A program made the translations under genes and the position numbers. Under the pieces are notes generated by a model. It saw nothing but the letters and a program-made list of their open reading frames with translations. It did no database searches and was not told the DNA's origin. Of a DNA stretch of 64,000 bases, positions 8,023 to 17,049 are shown piece after piece (the stretch's first letter is position 1; each line of letters begins with the position of its first letter). Origin of the DNA: Streptomyces sp. CB01249 (lineage in GTDB: Bacteria; Actinomycetota; Actinomycetes; Streptomycetales; Streptomycetaceae); assembly GCF_001905735.1 (NCBI RefSeq), contig NZ_LISW01000001.1, positions 613,947 through 677,946 on the forward strand. Reading direction: 5' to 3'.

Positions 8023-9626
8023 CCGAGCTCTCGTACGCACACGGCACGGGCACCACCGCCCTGCTCGGCGACACCATCGGACGCAACCTGGACCGGGCCG
8101 TCGCCGCCTGGCCCGACCGCGAGGCGCTGGTCGACGTGCCGTCCGGGCGGCGCTGGACGTACGCCGAGTTCGGCGCGGCCGTCGAGGAGCTGGCGCGGGC
8201 GCTGATGGCGTCGGGCGTGGCCAAGGGGGACCGGGTCGGCATCTGGGCGGTCAACTGCCCGGAGTGGGTGCTCGTCCAGTACGCCACCGCCCGCATCGGC
8301 GCGATCATGGTGAACATCAACCCCGCCTACCGGGCGCACGAGTTGGAGTACGTGCTGAAGCAGGCCGGGATCTCCCTGCTGGCAGCCTCCCTCGCCCACC
8401 GCACCAGCGACTACCGCGCCCTGGTCGAGGAGGTCCGCGCCGACTGCCCGGACCTGCGCGCGGTGCACTACATCGGCGACGGATCCTGGGACGAACTCCT
8501 GTCCGAGGCACCTCGGGTGACGGCCGCTCAGCTCGCCGCCCGCGAGGCGGAGCTGTCCTGCGACGACCCGATCAACATCCAGTACACCTCGGGCACCACC
8601 GGCTTCCCGAAGGGTGCGACGCTCTCGCACCACAACATCCTCAACAACGGCTACTTCGTGGGGGAGTTGGTCGCCTACACCGAGCAGGACCGGGTCTGCC
8701 TCCCCGTCCCCTTCTACCACTGCTTCGGCATGGTGATGGGCAACCTCGGCATCACCTCGCACGGTGCCTGCATCGTGATCCCCGGCGGCTCGTTCGAACC
8801 GGCCGCCGTGCTGAGCGCCGTGCAGCAGGAACGATGCACCTCGCTGTACGGGGTGCCCACGATGTTCATCGCCGAGCTCAATCTGCCGGACTTCGCCTCG
8901 TACGACCTGTCCTCGCTGCGCACCGGCATCATGGCCGGGTCGCCGTGCCCGGTCGAGGTGATGAAGCGGGTGGTGGCCGAGATGCACATGGACGAGGTGT
9001 CCATCTGCTACGGGATGACGGAGACCTCCCCGGTCTCCACCCAGACCCGCCGCGACGACGACCTGGAGCGCCGCACCGGCACCGTCGGCCGCGTCATGCC
9101 GCACATCGAGGTCAAGGTCATCGACCCGGCGACGGGCGTGACCCTGGAACGCGGGCAGTCGGGCGAGCTGTGCACCCGGGGCTACAGCGTGATGCTCGGC
9201 TACTGGGACCAGCCCGAGCGCACTGCCGAGGCCATCGACGCGGGGCGCTGGATGCACACCGGCGACCTCGCGGTGATGCGCGAGGACGGCTACGTACAGA
9301 TCGTCGGCCGCATCAAGGACGTGATCATCCGGGGCGGCGAGAACATCTACCCGCGCGAGATCGAGGAGTTCCTGTACCGCCACCCGAAGATCGCCGATGT
9401 GCAGGTGGTCGGCGTGCCCGACGAGCGTTACGGGGAAGAGGTGCTGGCCTGCGTCATCCCCGCCGACCCGGCCGACCCGCCCGCCCTGGACGACGTACGG
9501 GCGTTCTGCGAGGGGCAGTTGGCGCACTACAAGATCCCGCGCCTGCTCCGGATCCTGGAGACCTTCCCGATGACGGTCAGCGGCAAGGTCCGCAAGATCG
9601 AACTGCGGGAGACCTACAGTCGCTAA
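8019..9626 (+). CDS. AMP-binding fatty acid-CoA ligase (ACSF2/FadD type)
   Basis: A 535-residue acyl-CoA ligase. It has [26 protein letters not shown] (A3, about residue 188), [10 protein letters not shown] (A5), MHTGDLA (A7), [13 protein letters not shown] (A8) and KTVSGK-like [10 protein letters not shown] with the catalytic lysine. [15 protein letters not shown] is characteristic of ACSF2-like ligases. It overlaps the preceding ligase by 4 bases. A pair of coupled ligases of different subfamilies suggests they act on related substrates, such as branched, medium or aromatic acids, under one GAF-LuxR regulator. The particular acids are not deducible. Confidence 0.9.
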   Translation: MTELSYAHGTGTTALLGDTIGRNLDRAVAAWPDREALVDVPSGRRWTYAEFGAAVEELARALMASGVAKGDRVGIWAVNCPEWVLVQYATARIGAIMVNINPAYRAHELEYVLKQAGISLLAASLAHRTSDYRALVEEVRADCPDLRAVHYIGDGSWDELLSEAPRVTAAQLAAREAELSCDDPINIQYTSGTTGFPKGATLSHHNILNNGYFVGELVAYTEQDRVCLPVPFYHCFGMVMGNLGITSHGACIVIPGGSFEPAAVLSAVQQERCTSLYGVPTMFIAELNLPDFASYDLSSLRTGIMAGSPCPVEVMKRVVAEMHMDEVSICYGMTETSPVSTQTRRDDDLERRTGTVGRVMPHIEVKVIDPATGVTLERGQSGELCTRGYSVMLGYWDQPERTAEAIDAGRWMHTGDLAVMREDGYVQIVGRIKDVIIRGGENIYPREIEEFLYRHPKIADVQVVGVPDERYGEEVLACVIPADPADPPALDDVRAFCEGQLAHYKIPRLLRILETFPMTVSGKVRKIELRETYSR

Positions 9627-9630
9627 CGGC

Positions 9631-9855
9631 TCAGGCCGCCTCGATCACGTCCCCCGCGTCGCCGCGCGTCGCCGCCGCCCACTGGAGGAGAAGCACCTCG
9701 TATGCGGCGGACTCCACGGGGGACCAGTCCTGGCCCGCGCGGGCGTCCACGAGCGCGCGGATCGCCTCGTTGGCCTCCAGGGCGGAGCGCCTGGGGAGCG
9801 CGGGGGCGTGCGCGGGCGTGTCCGAGGGTGGTGAAGTCCGTGGAGTTAAGACCAT
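9631..9855 (-). CDS. Small hypothetical protein
   Basis: A 74-residue soluble protein whose C-terminal half (SALEANEAIRALVDARAGQDWSPVE and so on) looks like a helical conserved domain; I do not recognise the family. The ATG at 9855 has GGAG eight to nine bases before it. Convergent with the ligase operon, only 4 bases separating the stops. Confidence 0.6.
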   Translation of the reverse strand: MVLTPRTSPPSDTPAHAPALPRRSALEANEAIRALVDARAGQDWSPVESAAYEVLLLQWAAATRGDAGDVIEAA

Positions 9856-10009
9856 GCGCTCCACTGTAGGGCCCGCCACTGACAACGAACCGCACATCGG
9901 GGGCCGTTGGCCAGAACGTGACGGATCACACGCAGGGTGGCCGGGCGGTTTCTGTGAGGCACGACACGTCACCGGGCCCGGGTGTCCGATTCTGATGGGT
10001 TGCGCGCGG

Positions 10010-10708
10010 TCAGGCCCCGGTGCTGACGAGCTCGTCGGCCGCCCCGTTCACCGGCTGCGGCGTGCCGGTGAGGTCCAGGACGAACAGCGGCATGCGCAAG
10101 GTGTCCGCCCGCTTCCGGGCCTCCGGCGTATAGCCCGCGAGCGAGAACAGCACCCCGCGCACCGAGCCGTTGAGCGCGTTGAGCCACAGGCACTCGACAT
10201 CGCGGAGCGCGGTCGGCCGGGTCGTGGAGTCGACCTCGGCGATCAGCCCGGACGCCCGCAGGTCGATCCGGGACGCCGGCCTGTTCACCGGGTGCGTCAC
10301 GTCCTCGAAGCCCAGCCAGGTCAGATAGAGCGCCGCCGCCGCGACCGCGTCCCGCGCGGTACGGATGGTCAGCGGCCGGAACGCCGGACGGGGCGCCGCC
10401 GCCGTGCGCGGCAGCGGTATGTGCGCGGGCCGGACCGCCCCGGCGGACGCCACCGGCCGCACCGGCACCCGCAGCACCGCGCCGCACGGGCAGCACAGCT
10501 CGGGCTGCGGCCACTGGTCGTGCCGCCCGCAGCCCCGGCACCGTACGGTCACCCAGTCGTCGTTCCAGGTGCGATGGGTGATCGGGACGACGGGGGCGCC
10601 GCGCAGCAGCGGCGGGGCCGTCGGCTCCCCGCACGGGCACGGGTAGATGGGGGTCACGTACGCGTGGTCGCGGCGACAGGCCGGGCACCGTACCGGCACT
10701 GACTCCAC
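10010..10708 (-). CDS. Zinc-ribbon protein with Mrr/PD-(D/E)XK-like C-terminal domain
   Basis: A 232-residue protein. The N-terminal ~80 residues carry four Cys clusters (CPAC, CPC, CRGC, CCPC), that is, one or two zinc ribbons. The C-terminal ~110 residues look like the restriction-endonuclease-like fold of Mrr/HJC nucleases. RIDLRASGLIAEVD resembles the D...ExK core, and GVLFSLAGYTPEARKRAD resembles the Mrr segment where QxK-bearing families read GxTxxA. Here the expected catalytic lysine is Asp, so activity is doubtful. I chose the GTG at 10708, which follows GGAGGGAG, over an upstream TTG. Divergent from gcl. The function is inferred only from fold. Confidence 0.65.
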   Translation of the reverse strand: MESVPVRCPACRRDHAYVTPIYPCPCGEPTAPPLLRGAPVVPITHRTWNDDWVTVRCRGCGRHDQWPQPELCCPCGAVLRVPVRPVASAGAVRPAHIPLPRTAAAPRPAFRPLTIRTARDAVAAAALYLTWLGFEDVTHPVNRPASRIDLRASGLIAEVDSTTRPTALRDVECLWLNALNGSVRGVLFSLAGYTPEARKRADTLRMPLFVLDLTGTPQPVNGAADELVSTGA

Positions 10709-10820
10709 CCCGTGCTCCCTCCGTACCACTTCCGTAATCCGTCCATGCTCCCCCAAGAGCCCGCCGCCGGGTGCGGATTCGCGTCACTCGGCGCCCTTCT
10801 CCGTGCCGCTCCCCGCTCCC

Positions 10821-10849
10821 TTGACGGAGGTCCGGACGCGGCTTAGATT
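10821..10849 (+). promoter_or_regulatory. gcl promoter
   Basis: TTGACG (10821-10826), 17-base spacer, TAGATT (10844-10849): a near-consensus vegetative promoter pointing to gcl, about 120 bases upstream of its start. Confidence 0.7.
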
Positions 10850-10873
10850 TGCTTCCACATAACAGAAGAAGTT

Positions 10874-10888
10874 TTCCGCAATGCGGAA
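10874..10888 (+). promoter_or_regulatory. Palindromic operator of gcl
   Basis: TTCCGCA-A-TGCGGAA, a perfect 7+1+7 palindrome 24 bases downstream of the -10 box, so placed to block transcription start or elongation. The same palindrome with one mismatch lies at 25961-25975 before hyi. In S. coelicolor the IclR-family repressor AllR controls gcl, glxR, hyi and aceB (established knowledge); that this is its site is my inference. Confidence 0.75.
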
Positions 10889-10969
10889 TCGGTGATTTGG
10901 TGCTCTCAGGTGGCGCGACAGAGCCCGACTCCATCCCCGACTCCACCCAGGGACGAGCAGGAGCACTCA

Positions 10970-12754
10970 ATGCCTCGTATGACCGCTGCCCGCGCGGCAG
11001 TCGAGATCCTCAAGCGCGAAGGCGTCAGCAACGCGTTCGGTGTGCCCGGCGCCGCGATCAACCCCTTCTACGCGGCCCTCAAGGCGGCCGGCGGCGTCCA
11101 CCACACGCTCGCCCGCCACGTCGAGGGCGCCTCCCACATGGCGGAGGGCTACACCCGGGCCCGCCCGGGCAACATCGGCGTCTGCATCGGTACGTCGGGG
11201 CCCGCCGGCACCGACATGATCACCGGCCTGTACTCCGCGATCGCGGACTCGATCCCGATCCTGTGCATCACCGGCCAGGCGCCGACCGCCGTCCTGCACA
11301 AGGAGGACTTCCAGGCCGTCGACATCGCCTCGATCGCCGCCCCGGTCACCAAGGCCGCGACGACCGTCCTGGAGGCCGCGCAGGTCCCCGGCGTCTTCCA
11401 GCAGGCGTTCCACCTGATGCGCACGGGCCGTCCCGGCCCGGTCCTCATCGACCTGCCGATCGACGTGCAGCTCACCGAGATCGAGTTCGACCCCGACCTG
11501 TACGAGCCGCTGCCGGTGCACAAGCCCGCCGCGACCCGCAAGCAGATCGAGCGCGCCCTGGACATGCTCGACGCCTCGGAGCGCCCGCTGCTCGTCGCGG
11601 GCGGCGGCATCATCAACGCCGACGCCTCCGAACTCCTGGTGGAATTCGCCGAGTTGACCGGCGTCCCGGTCGTCCCGACCCTGATGGGCTGGGGCATCCT
11701 GCCCGACGACCACGAGCTGAACGCCGGCATGGTCGGCCTCCAGACCTCGCACCGCTACGGCAACGCGAACTTCCTGGAGTCCGACTTCGTCCTCGGCATC
11801 GGCAACCGCTGGGCCAACCGCCACACCGGCAAGCTGGACGTCTACACGGCGGGCCGCACCTTCGTCCACGTGGACATCGCGCCCACCCAGATCGGCAAGA
11901 TCTTCGCCCCGGACCTCGGCATCGTGTCCGACGCGAAGGCGGCGCTGGAACTGTTCGTGGAGGTCGCCCGCGAACGGAAGGCGGCGGGGAAGCTCGCGGA
12001 CCGCTCGGCGTGGGCGGCGTCCACCCAGGAGCGCCGTGCGACCCTGCAGCGCCGTACGCACTTCGACAACGTCCCGCTGAAGCCTCAGCGGGTGTACGAG
12101 GAGATGAACCGCGCGTTCGGCCCGGAGACCCGGTACGTCACGACGATCGGCCTCTCCCAGATCGCGGGCGCCCAGATGCTCCACGTCTACCGCCCGCGCC
12201 ACTGGATCAACTGCGGCCAGGCGGGCCCGCTGGGCTGGACGATCCCGGCCGCGCTCGGCGTCGCCACGGCCGACCCCGAGGGCTCGGTGGTCGCGCTCTC
12301 CGGCGACTACGACTTCCAGTTCATGCTGGAGGAACTCGCGGTCGGTGCCCAGCACCGCATCCCGTACGTGCACGTCCTGGTCAACAACTCGTACCTCGGC
12401 CTGATCCGCCAGGCCCAGCGCAACTTCGACATCGACTTCCAGGTCAACCTGGAGTTCGAGAACCTCAACTCCCCGGAGCTGGGCGTCTACGGCGTCGACC
12501 ACGTCAAGGTCGTCGAGGGCCTGGGCTGCAAGGCCATCCGCGTCACCGAACCGGACGCCCTCCTCCCGGCCTTCGAGGAAGCCAAGAAGCTGGCCGCGGA
12601 ACACCGCGTCCCGGTGGTGGTCGAAGCGATCCTGGAACGCGTCACGAACATCGCGATGAGCGGGTCGGACATCGCGTCGGTCAACGAGTTCGAGGACGTG
12701 GCGACGGACCCGTCCCACGCGCCTACGGCGATCCGGCCGTACGCGGGGGCGTGA
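10970..12754 (+). CDS. gcl: Glyoxylate carboligase
   Basis: A 594-residue thiamine-diphosphate enzyme that joins two glyoxylates, releasing CO2, to give tartronate semialdehyde. All three domains are present: Pyr ([31 protein letters not shown]), central FAD/DHAP-like, and PP ([32 protein letters not shown]). The set and length match bacterial Gcl. The ATG at 10970 follows AGGAG; an in-frame ATG at 10892 would extend the protein into the operator region and is rejected. Product flow continues to GlxR and Hyi, encoded about 12 kb away behind an inserted block. A strong hairpin ends the transcript. Confidence 0.97.
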   Translation: MPRMTAARAAVEILKREGVSNAFGVPGAAINPFYAALKAAGGVHHTLARHVEGASHMAEGYTRARPGNIGVCIGTSGPAGTDMITGLYSAIADSIPILCITGQAPTAVLHKEDFQAVDIASIAAPVTKAATTVLEAAQVPGVFQQAFHLMRTGRPGPVLIDLPIDVQLTEIEFDPDLYEPLPVHKPAATRKQIERALDMLDASERPLLVAGGGIINADASELLVEFAELTGVPVVPTLMGWGILPDDHELNAGMVGLQTSHRYGNANFLESDFVLGIGNRWANRHTGKLDVYTAGRTFVHVDIAPTQIGKIFAPDLGIVSDAKAALELFVEVARERKAAGKLADRSAWAASTQERRATLQRRTHFDNVPLKPQRVYEEMNRAFGPETRYVTTIGLSQIAGAQMLHVYRPRHWINCGQAGPLGWTIPAALGVATADPEGSVVALSGDYDFQFMLEELAVGAQHRIPYVHVLVNNSYLGLIRQAQRNFDIDFQVNLEFENLNSPELGVYGVDHVKVVEGLGCKAIRVTEPDALLPAFEEAKKLAAEHRVPVVVEAILERVTNIAMSGSDIASVNEFEDVATDPSHAPTAIRPYAGA

Positions 12755-12779
12755 CGGCGTAGAGCCCGTGACCGGACGC

Positions 12780-12813
12780 GAGGAGCACCTGCGGAACTCC
12801 GCAGGTGCTCCTC
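12780..12813 (+). terminator. Terminator of gcl
   Basis: A perfect 15-bp stem (12780-12794 with 12799-12813) with a 4-base AACT loop, 25 bases after the gcl stop. It marks the left edge of the accessory block. Confidence 0.85.
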
Positions 12814-13004
12814 GGTCTGTGCCCGACACCACGCGAACCCGCCGCAACCGCTTCAGCGTTCGCTCTCCCTGGAGGTGAAGGCGAGGGCGAAGGCACCAGC
12901 GACCCCGGCCGATGAGCAGCAGAAATTGGCTATCTTCGACGAGGGCCATGGCGTAACGTCGCGCTCTTCGCCGCTGGGCGGCGGAGTACCACCAGGAGAC
13001 TGTC

Positions 13005-13706
13005 ATGGCTGATCCGCAGCAGCGGTTGCAGCGGGCGTTGGATGAGCTGGACAAAGCATTCGTACCGGAGCAGGACTTCGTCCTCGACGGGTGTCTGTAC
13101 TGCTATGGCGAGGCCGACATCGCCGCGCTGGCCGGGCCACCGGAGGCGGTGCCCGACGATCTCGTGACGACGCCGCTGAGCGAGGTGCCATCGCACTGGG
13201 ACAAGCCCCAGGAATTGCTGCGCCGGATGGTGCCTCGGATCGCGCGCCTACTGGTGAAGGGTGAGACGCACCTCGACGCGGGGCTGATCGGGACGCGGTT
13301 CGTCGAGGCGAACTGGACGGGGTGGCCGCCGGCCGAGACGGCCGCGCTGCGGGAGCTGTGGGCGTCCTGGTGGGCGGCGACGCTCGACCAGTACCCGGCC
13401 CCGACGGCGGCGTACGACGTCCTGAACATTGTCACGGTCGTCACCGGCGCACTGAGCCCGTGGCTGGAGGTGTGGGAGCACGCCCGCACCCCGAGCGCGG
13501 ACAGGCATCTGGAAGAGCTTGTCGATCTCTGGTGCTTCGAGGACCAGCTGTCCGAGCTGAAGCTCGGCTTCCTCGATGAGTACGACGCAACCCCGGAGCT
13601 TCTGCCGTGGGTGCTCGGTCACGGACGCACGCGGATCGGACCGAGCTACGTCGCGCAGTTGGACGAGCTGGAGCAGTACTCGTCGTACCTGCATGCGCCG
13701 GGTTGA
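13005..13706 (+). CDS. Hypothetical protein
   Basis: A 233-residue soluble, acidic, mostly helical protein that I do not recognise. It shows LDGCLYCYGEADIAALAG near residue 27, a Trp-rich middle (WTGWPPAETAALRELWASWWAATLDQYP), and a C-terminal QLDELEQYSSYLH. No signal peptide or membrane segment. AGGAG lies 7 bases before the ATG. First gene of the accessory block; codon third positions are visibly less GC-biased than in gcl. Confidence 0.75.
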   Translation: MADPQQRLQRALDELDKAFVPEQDFVLDGCLYCYGEADIAALAGPPEAVPDDLVTTPLSEVPSHWDKPQELLRRMVPRIARLLVKGETHLDAGLIGTRFVEANWTGWPPAETAALRELWASWWAATLDQYPAPTAAYDVLNIVTVVTGALSPWLEVWEHARTPSADRHLEELVDLWCFEDQLSELKLGFLDEYDATPELLPWVLGHGRTRIGPSYVAQLDELEQYSSYLHAPG

Positions 13707-13815
13707 CCGCACGCCGTATGCCTGTCGCGTGCCGCACAGGGTGACACCCTCGGCGGTCGTGAACACAGGAGAGAAGCGGCTCGGTCATCGTCGAGCAACC
13801 CGAGGCAGTTGTCGC

Positions 13816-14586
13816 CTAATCGATCGAGAAGACCGCACCAGGTGCGGCATAAGTGACAGGACCGTCGAACCGGGCCGAGGCGCGTGCCACCGCCTGTTGC
13901 GGCGTGAGGAACCGGCCGACGTGCGTGACGATCAACCGGCCTGCCTGGGCCGCGCCGGCCGTGGCACCGGCGTCTTCGGGTGTGTGGTGCACCTGTTCGC
14001 CCTCGGTCGGCGCCTGGGCGCTCTCGGCCTCGCACAGCAGCACGTCACATCCCTCCGCCAGCCGCGTGAGGTTCACGCACGGTGCTGTGTCCCCGGAGTA
14101 GACGAGCGATCGGCCCTTGGTCTCGATGCGTACGGCGAAGGCCGGGATGCCGTGTGCCACTGCCCGGCTGGTCAGGGTGAGTGAGCCGACGCGCGCCTGG
14201 TGCCCATCATGCAACTCATGGACGGCGAAGGCGGACTCGACCGGGCTGCGCGTCGAGGTGTTGGTGAGGAAGTGGGCCAGCCGGTCGGCGATGCCCGGCG
14301 GCCCGTACAGGGGGATGGGTGCGGCAAGCCGAATATCCGCAAAGAGCGCCGCGTAATACGCGGTGAGCAGGTCCGCGCTGTGATCGGCATGCAGATGCGA
14401 GATCCAGATCGCATCCACCTCATCGAGCCTGACATGCCGCTGCAACTGCGCCAGCGTCCCGCTGCCCGCATCGACCCACACGCGAGTGCCTCCGCTCGAC
14501 ACCAGGTAGCCGGAGCACGGGTTGTCCACGCTCGCGTAGGGCGTCGCAGACCCCAGGACGGTGAGACGGAGCAGATGGCTGGTCAT
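13816..14586 (-). CDS. Metallo-beta-lactamase-fold hydrolase, RNase Z-like
   Basis: A 256-residue MBL-fold protein. The N-terminal strand LTVLGSATPYASVDNPCSGYLV and HLHADH (His64, His66, Asp68, His69) form the two-metal site. Later ligands are SGDTAP and the C-terminal THVG. The organisation resembles the RNase Z/phosphodiesterase group, which hydrolyses phosphodiesters, but no exosite is seen, so it may be a small-molecule hydrolase. Cytoplasmic. The ATG at 14586 gives a complete first strand. Confidence 0.85.
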   Translation of the reverse strand: MTSHLLRLTVLGSATPYASVDNPCSGYLVSSGGTRVWVDAGSGTLAQLQRHVRLDEVDAIWISHLHADHSADLLTAYYAALFADIRLAAPIPLYGPPGIADRLAHFLTNTSTRSPVESAFAVHELHDGHQARVGSLTLTSRAVAHGIPAFAVRIETKGRSLVYSGDTAPCVNLTRLAEGCDVLLCEAESAQAPTEGEQVHHTPEDAGATAGAAQAGRLIVTHVGRFLTPQQAVARASARFDGPVTYAAPGAVFSID

Positions 14587-14898
14587 CCGGGGAGTCTACA
14601 AACGCTCGGTTCACAGGTTTGCGCGATTCCGGCCGTCGATGGCCGCCCGCATGGCCGACGAGCGGAATGCGGCTCCGGAGGTTGAGTGCCTCGACGGCGA
14701 GGTCTGCGGCCTGCTCCTCCTGGGGCTGCGGCAGCGGCAGCCGCTGCCGCGATGCCGCCTACGAGGGCGCGGCGCTTCAGGTCGGTGTCCTCACCCGGCA
14801 GCTGCCCCCTCCCTGAAGAGCCCCCACGGATCCCCGTAGGGGCTCTTCCGCCTGCGCCACCGCAGGGACCGAGTGCGCGCCTGCCGCCCCGTGACTTG
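14587..14898. other. Intergenic, possible coding remnant
   Basis: No supported gene. Short stretches with protein-like composition (for instance DAAYEGAALQVGVLTRQL read on the + strand near 14755-14808) may be the end of a decayed gene. Position 14815-14848 is a terminator hairpin. Confidence 0.4.
14815..14848. terminator. Terminator hairpin
   Basis: GAAGAGCCCC (14815-14824) pairs perfectly with GGGGCTCTTC (14839-14848). Further ACGG/CCGT pairing in the loop extends the stem. It probably serves the VOC gene to its right, or a decayed gene to its left. Confidence 0.7.
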
Positions 14899-15264
14899 TC
14901 AGCCCCGCAGTGCGACGCGGATACGGTTCCCGTCGGGGTCTGCCGCGAGGAAGGTCAGCCCGAACCCGGCATCGTGAGGCTTGCGCAGGATCGTGACGCC
15001 CTTGGACTGCCACTGCCGGAAGATCGCGTCGACCTCTCCGGGACCACTGTCGGTGGCCACGCACACCTCACCGGTGCGCGGGACGTCCGGTGACAGATCC
15101 TCGAACTGGCCGGACCACAAGCCGAGGTCAGCGCCTGGCCCGAGGTCGAAGGTGATGTATCCCGGAGTCTCGAACGAGGGACTCATGCCGAGGAGGTCGC
15201 TGTAGAAACGTGCCGCGGCGGGAGCGTCGTTCACGTAGACGATGGATACGACGGATGTGGTCAT
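14899..15264 (-). CDS. VOC/glyoxalase-family protein
   Basis: A 121-residue vicinal-oxygen-chelate protein. VSIVYVNDAPAAARFYSDLLGMSP and the C-terminal GLTFLAADPDGNRIRVALRG are the two beta-alpha-beta-beta-beta modules of the fold. Such proteins can be dioxygenases, isomerases or antibiotic-binding resistance proteins. AAGGAG precedes the ATG. It is divergent from a regulator of the type usually paired with VOC genes in Streptomyces (next entry), but that regulator is truncated. Confidence 0.85.
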   Translation of the reverse strand: MTTSVVSIVYVNDAPAAARFYSDLLGMSPSFETPGYITFDLGPGADLGLWSGQFEDLSPDVPRTGEVCVATDSGPGEVDAIFRQWQSKGVTILRKPHDAGFGLTFLAADPDGNRIRVALRG

Positions 15265-15354
15265 GGTTCTCCTTCTCGCAGGTCGTGGTAAGCACCCACC
15301 AGCCTCACCGGGATATGCGCCGCATCGTGTCGCAATTCCTGGAAAACTTGGTGT

Positions 15355-15759
15355 GTGACCCCAGACCGCTTCTTCTCCCTGATGCTGCTCCTGGCATCGA
15401 GAAATGCCGTGACCACGCAGGAAATCGCTTCGGCGCTCGGGGTGTCCCTTCGAACCGTCACCCGGGACCTGAACTGGCTTCGTGACGCCGGTCTGCCGGT
15501 CACCGGGCAACGGGGCCGCCTCGGAGGCGTGACCATGCTGCCCGGGTCCGGGCCCGACCTCGCACGACTCACGCCGGCCGAGCGTGACCATCTTTCGCTC
15601 GCCGGGCTGGACGAGAAGCAACGGGCGGAGCTCGACGGATCGATCGAAACCCGGCGCGCGCTCGCCAAGCTCGCCGCTGCCCAGGCGCTGGAGGTGACCA
15701 GCCTCCGCCAACAAGGGCGGTGCCTGGATCCCTCCGACAGAACTCCACCGCCCGCGTAG
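15355..15759 (+). pseudogene. Truncated YafY/WYL-type transcriptional regulator
   Basis: The first ~105 residues from the GTG at 15355 are a clear DeoR-type HTH (FFSLMLLLASRNAVTTQEIA, GVSLRTVTRDLNWLRDAGLPV) and linker (LTPAERDHLSLAGLDEKQRA). Full-length relatives are about 310-330 residues with a WYL ligand-binding domain. Here the frame goes out of family after ALAKLAAAQ and stops at 134 residues, and no WYL remnant is recognisable downstream. It either decayed after a deletion or acts as a DNA-binding-only fragment. Divergent from the VOC gene it presumably controlled. Confidence 0.75.
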
Positions 15760-16040
15760 TCGTCCCGGAACTGTTCATGCCGTCATCCGCGTCCTGCCCT
15801 GGCCCAGCGCCGCCGTTATCGGCCTCGGGCTGCTCGATGCCTCAACTGATACGAGCCTCTACGTGCCCGTGTCCGGGCCGGTGTGCGGATGCATCCCACC
15901 CAGAAGCAGCATGTGACCGACGCGTTCCTCGCCGGTGACCGCACTCCGCTTCCCCGATCAGCTCGAATTCTGATGCCGCAGGCCGGGGAACGGGTTGCCT
16001 CGGCGGCGCGTTGGGTCGGCAGAGCTCTAGGAGGAGAACC

Positions 16041-17030
16041 TTGTCGAGTGCGAGCTTCCCGTCGACACGGGCGGTCGGGCGCGGTGCTGCCTGGTACCGC
16101 GGGGACTGCCATGTCCACTCCGTCCACTCGGACGGGGAACTCACTCCCGAGGAAGTGGCCGTCCGAGCGCGCGCGGCCGGACTCGACTTCATCGCGACGA
16201 CGGAGCACAACTCAGCTGCGGCTCCGGGCGTCTGGGGGCACCTGGCGACCGAGGACTTCTTGATTCTTCTCGGCGAAGAGGTGACTACGAAGTCCGGTCA
16301 CTGGCTCGCGCTCGGCCTCGATCCCGGCGAGGTCGTCGACGGGAACCACCGGGTCGGGGACGGACTGGTGGACACGCGCCTGGACCAGGTTCACCGAGGA
16401 GGTGGGCTGTGCGTTGCCGCGCACCCGCATGCGCCCTACCCCTCAGGAGACTTCATGTTCCCCTTCCTCGGCTTCGACGTGGTGGAGGTGTGGAACGGAC
16501 TGTGGGCGTCGGACCGGCCCTGGAACGCTGACAACGAGACGACACTGGCCGAGTGGGGGAGGAGCCTCTCGGTGGACCTTCGGGCGGGCTCGTGGCGGCC
16601 GGCGATGGGTAACAGCGACACCCACTTGGAGGGACAGATCGGGATTCCTCACACTGTGGTCTTCGCCGAGGAACTGAGCACAGAGGCAGTCCTGGCCGGG
16701 CTCCGTGCCGGCCGCAGCTGGATCGCCGAATCAGCGGGTGTGGACGTGTCGTTCACCGCCGAGGCCGATGGGTGCGGTGCCGGGGTCGGGGAGCGGCTCG
16801 CCGCTCATGGTGGGCTCGTGGCAGTCCGTGCGGCAGTCCGGGGTGTGCCCGAGGGGACCGTCAGCTTCAACACCGATCGAGGTGAGGTCCACCGATCGCC
16901 TCTCCCCCGTGACGGGGCGGGGGCGGTGCAGTGGGACACGACAGCGGAAGACTCGGCGTTCGTCCGCATCGAGGTCCGCCATCCCAACGGGCACGTTGCC
17001 GCACTCACCAATCCGATCATCGTTACCTGA
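16041..17030 (+). CDS. PHP-domain metal-dependent phosphoesterase-like protein
   Basis: A 329-residue protein with a PHP domain. GDCHVHSVHSDG (metal-binding His24, His26), TTEHN, LGEEVTT, AAHPHAP and MGNSDTH supply the expected metal ligands in order. The C-terminal ~90 residues look like a beta-rich accessory domain. The start decides on sequence: TTG at 16041 lies 6 bases after an excellent AGGAGGAG. The in-frame start at 16011 has none. Likely hydrolyses a phosphate ester; the substrate is unknown. It stands alone between a decayed regulator and a secreted protein gene. Confidence 0.85.
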   Translation: MSSASFPSTRAVGRGAAWYRGDCHVHSVHSDGELTPEEVAVRARAAGLDFIATTEHNSAAAPGVWGHLATEDFLILLGEEVTTKSGHWLALGLDPGEVVDGNHRVGDGLVDTRLDQVHRGGGLCVAAHPHAPYPSGDFMFPFLGFDVVEVWNGLWASDRPWNADNETTLAEWGRSLSVDLRAGSWRPAMGNSDTHLEGQIGIPHTVVFAEELSTEAVLAGLRAGRSWIAESAGVDVSFTAEADGCGAGVGERLAAHGGLVAVRAAVRGVPEGTVSFNTDRGEVHRSPLPRDGAGAVQWDTTAEDSAFVRIEVRHPNGHVAALTNPIIVT

Positions 17031-17049
17031 CCTGTCGCGCGCCTTCGTC

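Noticed and set aside
6286..8040. Long minus-strand open frame opposite the first acyl-CoA ligase
   Set aside because: It is the mirror of a high-GC coding strand: low-complexity Gly/Val/Arg/Asp sequence without any domain, while the plus strand encodes a full ligase.
15800..15960. Possible remnant of a coding region after the truncated WYL regulator
   Set aside because: A short fragment (VIRVLPWPSAAVIGLGLLDA) looks protein-like but no WYL motif, start or clear frame supports a gene.
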